Shown: positions 25,019 through 37,200 of the stretch, in pieces | Numbering within the stretch: position 1 is the first letter of the stretch | Layout of the letters: the number at the start of each line of letters is the position of its first letter | Assembly: GCA_036852015.1 (NCBI GenBank) | Contig: JAANDG010000095.1 | Span: 62,001 to 126,000 of the forward strand | DNA: 64,000 nucleotides | Source: Pelodera strongyloides | Taxonomy: Eukaryota; Nematoda; Chromadorea; Rhabditida; Rhabditidae | Direction of reading: 5' to 3' | The notes under the pieces: generated by a model | What the model was told of the DNA's origin: nothing | The model's input: the letters and a program-made list of their open reading frames with translations, nothing else | Database searches by the model: none | Program-made: the position numbers and the translations under genes

Positions 25019-26189
25019 GATGTTTTGCAATGTTTTTCAAACGATTATTAGGAAAGAAACCCAAAACAAGGTACAATACCGTTTTAAGTGCGTTAATTCA
25101 AGAAAACTTACAAAAGGCGAAATACACTCTTCGAGAGTCTTCTACTTCTCTGGGGGAAGTAACTCAAAAGACACACATGTACAAGGTTATAATTATGCTT
25201 TCTGTAATATATAATTTGCAATTATTCCATTTTCGCTTGACATGAAATACATTGTTTAGTTCCAACACAGGGAACGAAGCAGCAACATTCGACTTCAAAT
25301 CAGCAGAATTCCACATGTACAATCGAAACCAACTGGTTATTTTTTTAGCTATTTAAATAATGTTTTACATCTGGTGTTTTGTTTCGTAGATCGATGTATT
25401 CGAATTTAACTAATGGGTTTCCTACACATAATAATTCCAAGCGCAGTAGTAACCTGCGTGGTCACTCAGTAAGGCTGGTTACTTTCATCCGAGCTAACCA
25501 CTAGCTGTTTCACTTGCATCCTACAAGTTGAGGTCCTGTGTCTTAAGGAAAACACGTCCTTACTCTTAGTTACCATCATCAATTTGTTGAGTGTATGCCT
25601 TGCCTCTTTTGATCGCATATAAATAAACATAGAAGTATGACTGAAAATAGGGGGCTCCTCATATGTAGGAGTTCTCCCCCTCGCGAACGCTTATTGTCAG
25701 TTCAAAACACGTTGTTTTATGAAAGAGCGTAAGCCGTTGCCACTACTCGTTGTAGTGCCAAATTCTCAAGTTAACGTCATTGCATTTACTTTTTTCCCAC
25801 GTAAATTCTCCTTACTCCCAATTTTTTTGCAAAAGTGTTCATAATGATATAATAAGAGCGACAACCATGTCTTTCGTTGTCCATTTAATTTATGAATGTT
25901 TACTATTAACTATTCTGTAGCTGATGATCTGAACAACGCACATAATTGACCGCTCCCGACACGGAACATTGCATTCACAAATATCCTTATTGTCAAGCAC
26001 CATTTCGTAAATTCTCAAATGCTTTCAACTAGTATTTGTCAAAGGGGGACAAATTTAATGTTAGGTAACTACTAGTTATCAGACTCAAACGAAATAAGAC
26101 GTCGTGTCTTAACTGGCAATTATAATGTTTTCTCTTTCACCAGCTTCCGTCTCCAACTCTACTTGATTTAAAGTCTTCCGTTTTCAACC

Positions 26190-26411
26190 CTATATTATTG
26201 AAAGTGAATTTATGGTAACGTGTTCGTTTACGCGGGGTTCTGTGATCGGTTGTCGCATTTGACCTTCAAGCCATCGAACTTCGTTCTTCGAATGTACGAG
26301 TTCAAAGACTAGGAAATCTTTCATTGACTTAAATCGGATGGCATTCTGTGTTGACAATGAGTGGCCGAAAGTCGCATCAGCTTTCAGATGAAAATAGCCG
26401 TGTAACCACAA
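26190..26411 (-). CDS. Unrecognised open frame, possible exon
   Basis: A 73-codon frame without ATG at its upstream end, ending in TAG. Composition is protein-like (for example MKDFLVFELVHSKNEVRWLE) with no low complexity. No strong acceptor is obvious and the length is within chance expectation here. It is listed only because the peptide reads unusually well. Confidence 0.15.
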   Translation of the reverse strand: MWLHGYFHLKADATFGHSLSTQNAIRFKSMKDFLVFELVHSKNEVRWLEGQMRQPITEPRVNEHVTINSLSII

Positions 26412-28059
26412 TGAACCCGGTGTTTATTGTTATTCCATCATGCAACGACACAATGCTTGTGCATGTATGGGTGTGTTTTCTGAAGATCTCAGCATGTTTC
26501 CGTGGTATAAGGCTCCTCTTAGTGAATTAAATATGTCCGCACTGACTTAGCACTCAACTCGGTTGCGTGACAAAACATTTTTTGAAGGAAGAGAAAAAAA
26601 CATACATTCTCAAAACTACGCACTACTGCAGTTGTCGTTTTCTGCACCCAGTTTCTGTATCTGGATACTGCCGTATTTACCACATACACTCTTATTATTA
26701 TTATTTTTGGCTTCAGTATGAGAGGCAAAAATAGACGGGGCAATTCACAACAGACATGTTTCGCGCGTATTAATTACAAGTCAGTCTATTATGTATTCCC
26801 TAGAAAGCGTTCAGTTGCTCAGAACTTATTCATAGCAGTTCGGGAAAAGAACAAATCTTTCTTGCACTTCTCGTACTAGCTGCATAGTTTGTTTATTTGT
26901 CAAGCACAATGCTTTTATAGCCAAACCTTAGAGCTTACTTGAAATTTTGCAACAAGAAATGTTCATGTATGTCGAGTAACTTCTCGTCTATCCTTCAGCG
27001 GCGATTTTTTGAGAAATAGTACACTTTTTTTCGTGGAACACCATGAACCGATTTGGTACCTTGCCAGTACAACATAATATTTATCATCATCTCATAAGAG
27101 TTGTTTATCACAAAACATTAGAGCCTACACTATGCCCAGATAATTAGTTGGGAAATGACTTTGCTGCGGATGTTTTACTCGATAATTGAAAAATCGCAGA
27201 TGAATTGTTGAACGATTATAAGGTTCTGTTAGCGGTTCAATAATGGAAAACGATTTGCATTGTACGTCATATTCGTAATAATAAAAAAAGAAACCTAAAT
27301 TATACGCCAAGCATCAGTGGTGTGTCTTGCACCTTGAGCCATTTCGTATCTACGATGTTTTTGGTTTTCTCATTATCTATGCGACGAGTTCACTTCAAAC
27401 AGAAAACCTATATTTATCATTCTAATTCGTATGTTTTGAAGAAAAATAAAACAACGATGTTGACATTCCGAGATTCTGTATATGTTCATTAGCGGTTGTA
27501 TCAAATGACAGAAGATGTATTCGCCAATAAATTCAAAAGCTTCGTTTTTCCATTTATGCTTGAATACTGCTCATTCAGATAATGGTTATAAATGTGTAAA
27601 GCGACGTATTTAAAAATGTGGTACTTATGTTTTTTATTGGAGTTCATATAGGTTTGTAAGGCAGTCATAAAAATAAACGTATAAAACAACAAGTTGCGTT
27701 ACTATTCAGTGCAACTAAGACAAGGTTAATATTCGTGTGAAATCACACTTGGTTGTTTTCCCAGGGTATTGGATTGACTCCGTTCAACTTTAAGTTCTTG
27801 ATTATATCTCATCGTATTGCTGATTAATTGTGAGCCTTCGATCATCTTTCATGAAATGTGAATTTAGGCTCCTCCGCAATTTGTATACGTGGTTTGTATT
27901 TTGAATTTACCATAAAATAATTGAATTAATTACTCGCGCACCCTGTTACTTTGCACTTTTATGGCAAGCCCAAGTGGTGTAGAAAGTTTTCGTCGTCTCA
28001 TCTTTATTTAAAGCCGCCGTACGCGCTGTGGGGCAAAATGGAAACATTTAGTGCTCTTT

Positions 28060-28152
28060 GACACTTTAAGGGGGGTGTGTTCGTGTTATTTACTGATGTT
28101 ACTTTGGCACATTAAAGGGGGTGTGTCGTGTTATTTACTTATGTTACTTTGG
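28060..28152. repeat. Tandem duplication, 2 x about 46 bp
   Basis: Two adjacent copies share TTAAGGGGG/TTAAAGGGGG-type heads and the string CGTGTTATTTACT followed by ATGTTACTTTGG, with a few indels. It looks like a recent local duplication. Confidence 0.75.
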
Positions 28153-29613
28153 TGTGATTCATCCTGCGATACCTAATCTTGAGGCAATCGCTTTCTTTAC
28201 AAGTAGAATTTATAGGACATAGGGGATATTAATTTGTACATCGACTACAATGTGGCGTTATTATTTCGGTGAGCCGCGACATAACCAAAAGGTGCCAAAC
28301 GTCATTACAACTGCGAACCAGATACATTTTCCTTCGCAGCGGACCAAAACTCTAAAGTGCTTATAGTTTTACTATGAAGAATCATGCTTTGACTTACTTC
28401 TTACCTTATGGCATATCTCAGGGCAATATGCATAATCAAATGCGACGTCTGTTCCTGAGCGAATTAGTTTTGCGTACGAAAAGGCAGTGAGATGTGACAA
28501 TTGAATTCAACGAAAATCTGGAAGTCTGCTCGAATCCAGTGTCTTTGCGATACTACTGCGACAATTGTATAAAACATTTGTTTGGGAGTTGAGTTAATTG
28601 TCTGATATATCCTTGAATAGAACACGTATCTTTGATTTGGCGGCTCTCCCTTATGACGCTTGATACGTGTGGGATCTAAAAGGAGAAGAACCTTTCTCAG
28701 TTGCGAATCTGATTTACTCGGGCGTCATACTCACTTTAGTTTTCCGGGGAGTTCTTCTGGATAGGAATGAGAGGGAGGGCACGGATCAGCATAACCCCTC
28801 CCTTCAAAAGACACTCAGTGACATATCCCCATAATATTCCCATTCGTGATGTCTGACATACCTCACCTTAGCGGTAAGTGCTTTGTTTGCGAAAAAAAAG
28901 TGCGGACGACTGAATTGGTAGCACAAAAACGGTGCTTAATTATGTATTATCTTCATAACAGTCGGTTAGCTCCGAAACGAGATCCCCTAAAAGTGTTTTC
29001 ACATATGTAAATTAGAAGCCCGCCATTATTTTTTCTCCCCTTAGCAACTGTACGATTGTGAACATTATCGTTGAGCAATTTACGTTAATGCCCCGCTTCG
29101 CCACACCTACATGGCTTCACCTAAAAGGCTATAAGTTGATCAAAAATCATCGGTTACCTTAAATAAAGCACAAAAACAAATTTTATGGTTGCTTGTTTTT
29201 AATATTTTTTCATCCTTCTATAAATCGAATCATTATGGCTCATTGAGAAGAAGTCCTCTGTTGATTACTTATACCAAAGCATAATGCAATACTACTGATT
29301 GTGAGACAGCAATTCAATTCATGAAAGATTTCGTCAACAAGTTATTATTGTAAGGCTCCTCTGCATTTCTTGAATTCCTAGTGCTTCTTGATTATTAACT
29401 CTTTATTCCATTCCATAAAAAAAGTACATATTTATACAAACAAGAGAGAAAAAACACACACAGGCTAGACACATTTAAGAGGTCTAGCTTCTTAAGTGGT
29501 GTTAAATCATTGTTGATTTCTAAGTTTCACTTAATATATATATATAAATACAATTTAGAAGTGCTGCAATAACATTGAAATTAAAATGCATATACAAAAT
29601 GATTATTATGAAA

Positions 29614-30384
29614 TTATTTAAAGCGTGTGAATCTATTAGCTGGCATCAAAAATTGACCAAACATTTCACGGAGCTCCTTAACATCGTCTACGAGGCTGGA
29701 ACAATGATTAACAGGTGGTTCGTGATCAGTAACAACATGGGTAACCACGGGGTCATTTGTTAATTGATCAGCATCAGCGTTATCAATAACCAGGGGAGAG
29801 GGCGAGGACAATTGAGAGTTAATTTCCTCGCGGGGTTCTTCAATTGCCTGGGGTGTCATGGGCTGGTCTTGTTCACATGACGTCACCGCTGGTTGTACTT
29901 TGGCCTCGACTTGCTCACGTACAGCTTGGCGGCGCAGGTAACCTTCTCGACGTTGCTGAGCTGTCTCAGCGCGGCGAACGATGATATGAGACAATTCCGG
30001 AGTCTTCTTGATAGATTCGGCCAACTCCTTAAAAAATGGAACACGGAAGCCAGAAGCCATAGAACAAAGAATAGGACGAGTATAATTAGAACGTGCTTGA
30101 CCTAGACGGCCCACAATACGGAATGAACCGGGTGAGTTATTGCATAGAGACATGATTTTGCATACAATATCAAAGTCTGTACTCACCCGGTTTCCTTCCT
30201 TCACGTTGAGAACGACGAACTGGTTTCGTAGATCATTCCGGCGAAAGGCCTCAGCAATTTCTTCGCGAATGAACGTTTTCAGTTCAGTGAATAAATTGGT
30301 GATAGTTGGAATGATATGACGGTTGGTGAATTCAGGACGAGAAGTTGGTGTTGTATCAGAAATATAATTAGACAAAGTGTCCAT
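29614..30384 (-). CDS. Intact 256-aa ORF, non-LTR retrotransposon ORF1-like
   Basis: By far the longest open frame in the window and intronless. The N-terminal half holds a coiled-coil-like stretch (LFTELKTFIREEIAEAFRR). The centre (about 85-150) has the pattern of LINE-associated RNA-binding proteins: VGRLGQARSNYTRPILCSM, then a helix, then HIIVRRAETAQQRREGYLRR. The C-terminal 90 residues are acidic, Pro/Ser-rich and probably disordered, ending in a short helix. No zinc knuckle and no reverse transcriptase frame lie within reach, so it is a stranded ORF1 copy, a non-autonomous element or a domesticated gene. The start is the first ATG, 46 nt from a 16-bp tandem array. The absence of stops implies recent insertion or selection. 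Confidence 0.6.
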   Translation of the reverse strand: MDTLSNYISDTTPTSRPEFTNRHIIPTITNLFTELKTFIREEIAEAFRRNDLRNQFVVLNVKEGNRVSTDFDIVCKIMSLCNNSPGSFRIVGRLGQARSNYTRPILCSMASGFRVPFFKELAESIKKTPELSHIIVRRAETAQQRREGYLRRQAVREQVEAKVQPAVTSCEQDQPMTPQAIEEPREEINSQLSSPSPLVIDNADADQLTNDPVVTHVVTDHEPPVNHCSSLVDDVKELREMFGQFLMPANRFTRFK

Positions 30385-30430
30385 AATGGGTAGGTAGGAG
30401 GGGTGGCAGAGAGCGACCGCTCACCACCGG

Positions 30431-30510
30431 GTCAATCGGTGCAATGGTCAATCGGTGCAATGGTCAATCGGTGCAATGGTCAATCGGTGCAATGGTCAAT
30501 CGGTGCAATG
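30431..30510. repeat. Five exact copies of a 16-bp tandem repeat
   Basis: GTCAATCGGTGCAATG is repeated five times without a mismatch, immediately 5' of the 256-codon ORF (on its upstream side). Tandem monomers in the 5' UTR are known in some LINEs, where they act as promoters. Here the role is inference. Confidence 0.95.
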
Positions 30511-31352
30511 GTCTTCTTCGTTGTGTGACAATTCAGTTATTTTTGTGCAGGAAAAACAAAATTTTAGTTTCAAACTCCGAAGTTGAAAGCAGAAAACCGG
30601 CCAACGCCAAAAGAGATCCCCACACTGTAACAATACCAGGTGATGTTCAGGTAATATTTATTGTATATGTATAAGCATGAACTTGGCTTGTGTGCCTGTC
30701 ACAAAATGAAGTACAAACGTTAAGTGACCAAGTCTCAAAACACAACAATGAAGTTCATTGCTTTAAATCTTAAAACACAACAATGGAGTTCATTGCTTTT
30801 ATTGTCTGCGCAACGAGTAATCATAGAGTATTTCACCCCCAGGAAATGCCTATCAATTTTATGAGGTTTTGGACTCCATTTTTATCGTCACCGTCGCGTT
30901 TTATTTATTCTAACCTGGCAAACTTTGTAAGTAATACTTAATCTTTTTTTCCCACCAAATCTTTGTCTTTTCATTTTGGCACTCCCGACAAATAAATGCC
31001 AGTTTTTGTCTGTCTTTGCCGCTGGTTCTATTTTATAGCATTTATATAACCGCAGACACAACATATGTGGAAAGTGATGTTATTTCATAAAATAATGGAG
31101 AAACCCGGATATGTTTTGACTCGTTTCATTACCGATACAAATACTGGCATGCCTAGGATCAGCATGTAGATTACCCTTTTATCCTTTTATGTTTATTCTG
31201 GAAACCTTAGACTCCCCATTGACGTCTCGTTTCGATTGTTCTTCACATAAAAATTGTGCCAAATTTTAGCCTATATTTCTTTTTCAGACACTGATATAGA
31301 TAGTTTTTCGAAATAGATGTGAGTTCACAAACATGACTGCAATAATAATTGG
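30511..31352. other. Spacer with a direct duplication
   Basis: Contains two near-identical 30-bp units (30736-30765 and 30771-30800, sharing AAAACACAACAATG and GTTCATTGCTTT). Otherwise AT-rich, with no gene seen. Confidence 0.6.
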
Positions 31353-32686
31353 TTAAAGAGTGTATAGACCGTGCTCATGAACTTTGAACAGCCACTTCTG
31401 AATTATTCGCTCCATTCTTATGTCCAACATCCTTGTTTCTCTTTCCCAATTACTGAAGCACATCCGTTCAACACTGACAGCGGGGATATCCCCAACCCTT
31501 AACTGGCGACAGAATATTTTTGAATAGGGAATCAGCGCCTCATCAGATTTCGCTGAAAGAACATGCCCAAGAAAAGCCGGACGAGAACTCTCGCTAATTG
31601 CTTCTGTCCGAGAAAAACGTTGAGAATCAGCAGACTTTTGTCACCTTCCAACATATGGCTACTTTATTCCACACTTAGCATTTATCGTCTATTGACAACT
31701 GTGTAATCGCATAGTCTGAAAACGATGACGCGCCAGAGAAAACACAATGCTCCAACGTTTGAACGGTCGAGTATTAAAGTAAGTTTTCTGGAACTCGTCC
31801 CTGAATGCATATCATGTTGCATTGTTAAATTGCGGTTAACCATAAGTGGCTTGGAAAAGTCGATAGGCAAATGAGAAATTATGTATGTATCATTGAAGTG
31901 ACGTGGTTGATGTTCGATTTGATTATTACATCAAACATTTAAGAGAACATATGGTCAGACCATTACATCCTATTTGGAATATGTGCACTTTTAGAACATT
32001 GATTCAAACAGCATAAATCAAATTTGTTTATTGAGGTGTAAATATACCCAACATCATATGTATCCGCGTTTGAGCTGTCATTCTAGGCTAACTATGAGTG
32101 ACATTGATCGTATTACATGTCTCCATGAATAATGACAACATCACAGATTCCGAGAATACAAATAAGACCAATTGTAAGTTTTGGCTTCCTCCCACAACGC
32201 AAATGACCATTGACCGGCAGGTCGAGCATGCTCCAATCTAACAAGCATACAGTTAAACAATTTAACTCCTACGTAATGAAGTTGGTTGGGAATCTTTGCT
32301 TTGGGATGCGTTTACCTTCATGTTGAATCCTCATTCTGGATATTCCGTCCACTTAGGACGACATAATCCACACACGGTTAGGTCAGCTATTTACTCGTAT
32401 TGACGTGTATAGTAATCGAATAGCTGGGAAGTCAACTCCTTTCAGGATCAAATCCTCCAAATCGGCAGCAAAGTTCCCTCGGAAAACCTGAAAATGAAGT
32501 CAAAACGAAGCGTGGTCAGGGCGATACTTTTTGTTTTGCGGCTTCAAAAGAGCGTTACTGCGCATCGTCAGGAAAGCAGACGTCAAGCAACCATACATGA
32601 AGGGAGGCAAAGACTTGTTCGGTAAGTTTCTCAACGCAGTTAATCCATGAAGGAATGGAAGCGAGAACTCGATTTGTGGGAGACAT
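31353..32686 (-). CDS. Unrecognised multi-exon gene, model incomplete
   Basis: Candidate exons in order: 32686-32597 (from ATG, MSPTNRVLASIPSWINCVEK onward), 32487-32395 (begins VFRGNFAADLEDLILK behind CATTTTCAG, ends at GTAAAT), 32237-32169 (LEHARPAGQWSFALWEEAK), 31800-31700 (DEFQKTYFNTRPFKRW), 31603-31353 (contains IPYSKIFCRQLRVGDIPAVS and ERIIQKWLFKVHEH, stop TAA). Exons 1-2 join in phase 0 and exons 3-5 join in phase. Between 32395 and 32237 a small linking exon is missing from the model. The last exon is the most convincing: 83 codons, amphipathic, no low complexity. I do not recognise the family and predict no function. Competing frames exist for several of these exons and for a plus-strand exon over 32521-32632, so the gene is likely but its details are not. 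Confidence 0.4.
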
Positions 32687-32831
32687 GACAATTAATAAAT
32701 TATTTGTGCGTAATAAATTATTAATTAATTACAAAAATATTCAAAAACTTTCTGAGCAATTATTTCTCAATATCATTCAGTACAAATGTGAAAGCCTATA
32801 CCCACTTTTGCTACATTTTTGAAAAACAAAC

Positions 32832-32903
32832 TTCCGTTGCGGGGAATCGAACCCCGGCCTTGTGGGTGAGAGCCACAAATCCTAACCACTAGACCACAAC
32901 GGA
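32832..32903 (-). tRNA. tRNA-Glu (CTC anticodon)
   Basis: Complete 72-nt cloverleaf: acceptor TCCGTTG/CAACGGA fully paired, anticodon stem TGTGG/CCACA around CTCTCAC (anticodon CTC, reads GAG), T arm CGGGG/CCCCG with TTCGATT loop, discriminator A. It lies about 150 bp upstream of the unrecognised minus-strand gene and is independent of it. Confidence 0.95.
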
Positions 32904-32912
32904 TGTATCTGA

Positions 32913-33120
32913 CAGAACGAAGTTGTCGCTGAGTTCTTGAAGTCGCAATTGGCATGTTATGTTCTGTTGGGAATTATAATTACTTCGACATTGCTATATT
33001 GTGATAACATTGTAGATGTGAGTCATCTCGGCAACGGCGACGTTCTTCTTCAAAACCAATATCACGGAAGAGAAATTCAGCTCCCTCGAGTTCGTATCCA
33101 CTTAGATCTCCAAGTCTTCT
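32913..33120 (+). CDS. Weak exon candidate with a signal-peptide-like stretch
   Basis: An open frame starts behind TCTGACAG, has no ATG, and contains the hydrophobic run CYVLLGIIITSTLLYC. It then passes a possible donor (GTAGAT/GTGAGT near 33016) and ends in TGA at 33121. The hydrophobic segment could be a membrane or signal segment. The length is within chance expectation and no family is recognised. Confidence 0.12.
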
Positions 33121-34033
33121 GAGGGCACTCGCCAGACCGAATCACAATCGAGAGCTAGATTTCGGTAAGTTTCTTTCTGCTTGGTGACATAAACCATTGG
33201 TGCACTTCCGAAGCCTAGTCCGCAAACCTAATTCTAAGTGGAATGTGCTCCTAGTACAAACTGACTCGCAAAAAATATAGTTTTGTGTTGTTGGAAGATG
33301 TGTTTTTTTAGAAGAATTCTGTGCCATTTTTAGAAAATATTATACATCTGTTTCCTCCTGCTTCACATGTCAATAGAAACTCTGTAACAACTTGAAGGGT
33401 CGGCGTTAGTGATGTGATCTTATCATTCATTGTATTTTCTGCTTAATTGTTTGTGACACTGCCCTTCGTAAGTTTGGCTGATGGAACCTGACGGTCGTTT
33501 GCTTATAATCAGCTCAGCTTTCACTACAGTCACTTCCTAATGCCATGTTCCGACAACTCTATTTTATCACTCAGGAAGCACTTCGTGAGTTGACACACAT
33601 CCAATAATGTAATCATTAAATAAATTTTGGAAAATATCCAATTTACAAAGTTTTTTTTGTTGCTTTGCCTCACTGTGTAAAAACACAAATTAAAAAAAAA
33701 ACTGCACCACGTCTTAACGAGAGGAAGAGCTCCAAAATTAAGAAACTTATCGCATTGCATTGTGAGAAAACTGTGCAAACAACGAACCACAGAAACCGAT
33801 AAAATATGTTATGTTCGTTCATTTCAACTTTAATTGTAATTGGCTTACACTTTTTTCACTTTTTATGTAAACAGGTAGAGCTTTTGATTTTTTTATTGAT
33901 ACACGACCCTTTGACTGAAATTGGTGCATGATTCTTTGTTTGCTTTGCAATTGGCATACGTATTGTTTATGTTTTAAACTGAGTATCTCAACTTTAAATA
34001 CTGTAAATAGTTCTCGATTTTAAACTTCAATTT

Positions 34034-34285
34034 TTAACATCCTCTTCTAATTACTAGCCCACAGTGACTTCTAGTTTGAGTCCTTATATTGTACAAAGCC
34101 ACATTTACTCTTGTCGCGGTTGTTTTTCCGCTCGCGACTTCCGCATTCCCGCGTCCGCGGTCAACAAACCATCTCTTTTTTTCCGCATTGACGCCGTTTG
34201 CGTGTCCTCTGTCTAATTCTACCCAGCTACCTGACGAGCACCGGATAATCGAAATTGTATCCGTTTTCCTATTAACTGTTGGAAA
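34034..34285 (-). CDS. Possible terminal exon or LINE fragment, 83 codons
   Basis: The frame opens directly behind TGTTTTCCAG and runs 83 codons to TAA with GC-richer codons than its surroundings. Centre: VELDRGHANGVNAEKKRW; later NVALYNIRTQTR, which faintly recalls the start of LINE endonuclease domains. No upstream exon was joined. It may be the last exon of an unseen gene, a LINE relic, or chance; the overlapping plus-strand frame (34089-34301) is less convincing. Confidence 0.25.
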   Translation of the reverse strand, partial: FPTVNRKTDTISIIRCSSGSWVELDRGHANGVNAEKKRWFVDRGRGNAEVASGKTTATRVNVALYNIRTQTRSHCGLVIRRGC

Positions 34286-37200
34286 CTGGAAAACACTGTA
34301 ACGCTCTACATGAATTTAATATGTCAGCTCGATTCTTATTTATTTCTGGCAGATGGTAAGCTACATTTTCTGCGTTTAAGGGCCACAGCTTAGAAAACAT
34401 TCAAGAATGGTTTAACAAAGTTTGAAAGACGCTGTTCTTTGCTCTGAAAAGCGCCAATTCTTCCGTGTGCATGATATATGTCTGACAGGAAATTGAGGGT
34501 CGGGATGGATGGTTCAATCCCGGCCACTGACCCGCCTTTTGCCTTGTGTCCCGGCGATTATTCATGCAACAATTCTTCAGATTTTAACATAAAATTAATA
34601 CGAAGCAATATGCAAGCTTGCTATTTCTTCTTTAAGTACTCTTCATTTCCTTCAGTTTTTTTGTTGCCATAAATTGAGCTTCTGGTTTTGTTAACTATGG
34701 GCTCCCTTTAAGCATTTGAATTCTGAATTCACGCTCTACAATGGATTTTTAGTATATTTTTAGAATATTACTTGTGGGCTCCTTTGGTTATTTAGGAAAT
34801 TGCAACATTTCCGATTAATATACATAAAGAATCGCCCGTCATTTACAAATTCACACGACATTTTCCCTATATGATCTGATGCACGTAAATGAATTAATTC
34901 ACTCTTTTGATGTAGAATATGATATGGATATTCCTTGAAAAACCCTGGAACCGTCTAGAAACATGATAATTCGAAATCCTTTAATTATATTCCTCAGAAA
35001 TCAGCGTCAGCAGAATTTCTCGGAACGTGGCGATATATTAAAAATAGCTACAGGCGCGTTTTATTTTTCGTATTGGTTATATGTTGAACTCAAATAAAGC
35101 TAAACGCTTTAAAGCTTTGGCTCATTTCCCCAAATCTGATCATTTCCACAAATCAGAAAAGCCTAATTAGACATATATTTTCTGCGAATTTGAAAAATAA
35201 ATGCTCTGCAACTGCGTAATTTTTTCTAGCAGGAGATCATTTACGCTTAACTAACTCTCTAATTGCAAAAGTTCAAAGCAAAATGTTTTGTATTAATTCT
35301 TCGTCGGATCGGTGAGTTGAAAAGATGACAATCTATCGTTTTAATTGGACTTCGATTCCCTAATTTGCTTTTCATTTGAGAGATTCTCTTGGCGCACAAA
35401 AAAAATCTGTTTTAAAACATAATTTTCTTTTAATCGGTGAATGAGTTTCGAATTTTATGACCACCCTATATTCTTCTTAAATTTTTCTATTCCTTCTATA
35501 GTTGGATTAGCTTTATCTGTGAAGTTTGAAATGAATGGCGGCTTGGAAGTGAACTTTAGTATCTAGTATTGATGTTGTCTAAGCATCAAGCTTTTCACGC
35601 ATCAAACAGAGTACTAGGTTACGAAGTGTTCATTGTGCGCGTGTTGATAGTGATTTTGTATATGCTTCAAAAATATTGCGATCTCTAGAAAAACAACAAT
35701 GCTGCCAGGCCACTATGGTCTATTATCCTTCAATCACTGGGTTACACATCTGAACTGCCAAGTGCAGATAACCCACGAGATTTACCCGGTGTGTGATGCA
35801 GTATCCAATTATCCACCCGATTGCCCATAACTTGTTATCTGAATCCTATTTGTTGTTGATCAAAGAACGAGCACAAGCAATCAACCCGCGTCACGTGTAA
35901 ACGCTGTTCCTCGACATGCATGTCCCTGTCATATAACAATCGGGTTTCATATAAGATTTTTGGTAATGGAGCCATGTCAATTCGTTTAATTAAAGAAACG
36001 CTAAGTTTGGACATTGGAAAGGGACACAGTGTGGACACAGACAACCTTTTAGTTTATTAGCTAGACTTGTCATCATCTACTCCAGACGTACTCTTTATTC
36101 TTGTTGAAGGGTTCGTTACTCTGTTTAAGATGCTGGCACGTTTTTGAAACGAATTCTGAAAAATGAAACCCCCATGCATTACCTACAATTTGTGTTTCAT
36201 GCAGAAGGACTTACACATTTTTGCATATCACACGATTGCAGTCAATTTTTTTTTTCGCAAACCACGTGCCATGACTCGTTAGTCGTGTTTAGTAAATCGT
36301 TAAACGTCTGTTTATATATCTGAAGGGTCACCTTTTTGTTTTGTGACGTTATTTTGACATCATCGAATGTCCATCTCGTTGAATATACATGTCCTTCAAC
36401 TCCTTGAACGCCGCCTAGATTCTGAGCTCATAACCTACACAAACGGATCTTATATCTACAATGCTAATGTGGTCCTAGCTTAATTCTGCATTTTATTTTT
36501 CCTACCGCATAACGCGATTAGTTACAACATACGGTATCACACACACCCATATAAAACACATTATTCCTTTCATTTTTCCATCATAACTTACGGTTTTGTG
36601 CAAGTATAGTTCGCAAAATTACATTCCAAAAATATCGGATGTACTTTTTTTGAGGAACTGTATCTTTAATAATCATTGTTTTATTCGCACCATACATACG
36701 ACATTTTTTGAATGCCTACTTTCCTATAGGTGCATTTGAGTCGTCGGAGTTAGTAAGCCACAAGAGTCTCCCATGAAATCGCATTAGGAGCAGGTTCAAT
36801 AGGCTCTAACTGTGCGCTCCGTTTCCTGAGAACCGAGTTGCAAACCGACAAAAGAGGATAAGACCTTCATATTTTTAAACGAAAAAAAATCCCTCACGTG
36901 AATTTCATTGTTTCTTATTTTCAAGTTGAATATTAAGAGAACAACAATCGTAATATTCAAATTTGCGCGCCAAAAAACCCATTGTCCGTATCGTTTTCTA
37001 AAGAAAATTGTTCACTCTCGGCGTCTGACTCATGCACTGAAAATTGATGATGGGAAGGCCGTTCTTTTAATAATTTTAAATTGAATGTCCCGAAAATTTG
37101 CATCCTTTATCCAAATTGAAAAGCGGTTTTGATTAACGCAAACGGGCGAATTGCTAGCAATTGGTGCTTTAAGTGACCTCTAATTTGCACATCGATTGGC

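Larger units (their letters stand above)
25019..29613. other. Intergenic, low information
   Basis: AT-rich, with no RNA gene or recognised domain. Contents worth naming are an open frame at 26190-26411 (minus), a 2 x 46-bp tandem duplication (28060-28152) and a short (TA)n run near 29534-29546 just beyond the retrotransposon-like ORF. Confidence 0.5.

Noticed and set aside
30444..30674. 76-codon plus-strand frame with a repetitive N-terminus
   Set aside because: It is a translation of the 16-bp tandem array.
34470..34560. Third tRNA-derived element
   Set aside because: A lone B-box-like word (GGTTCAATCCC) without an A box or tail is not enough.
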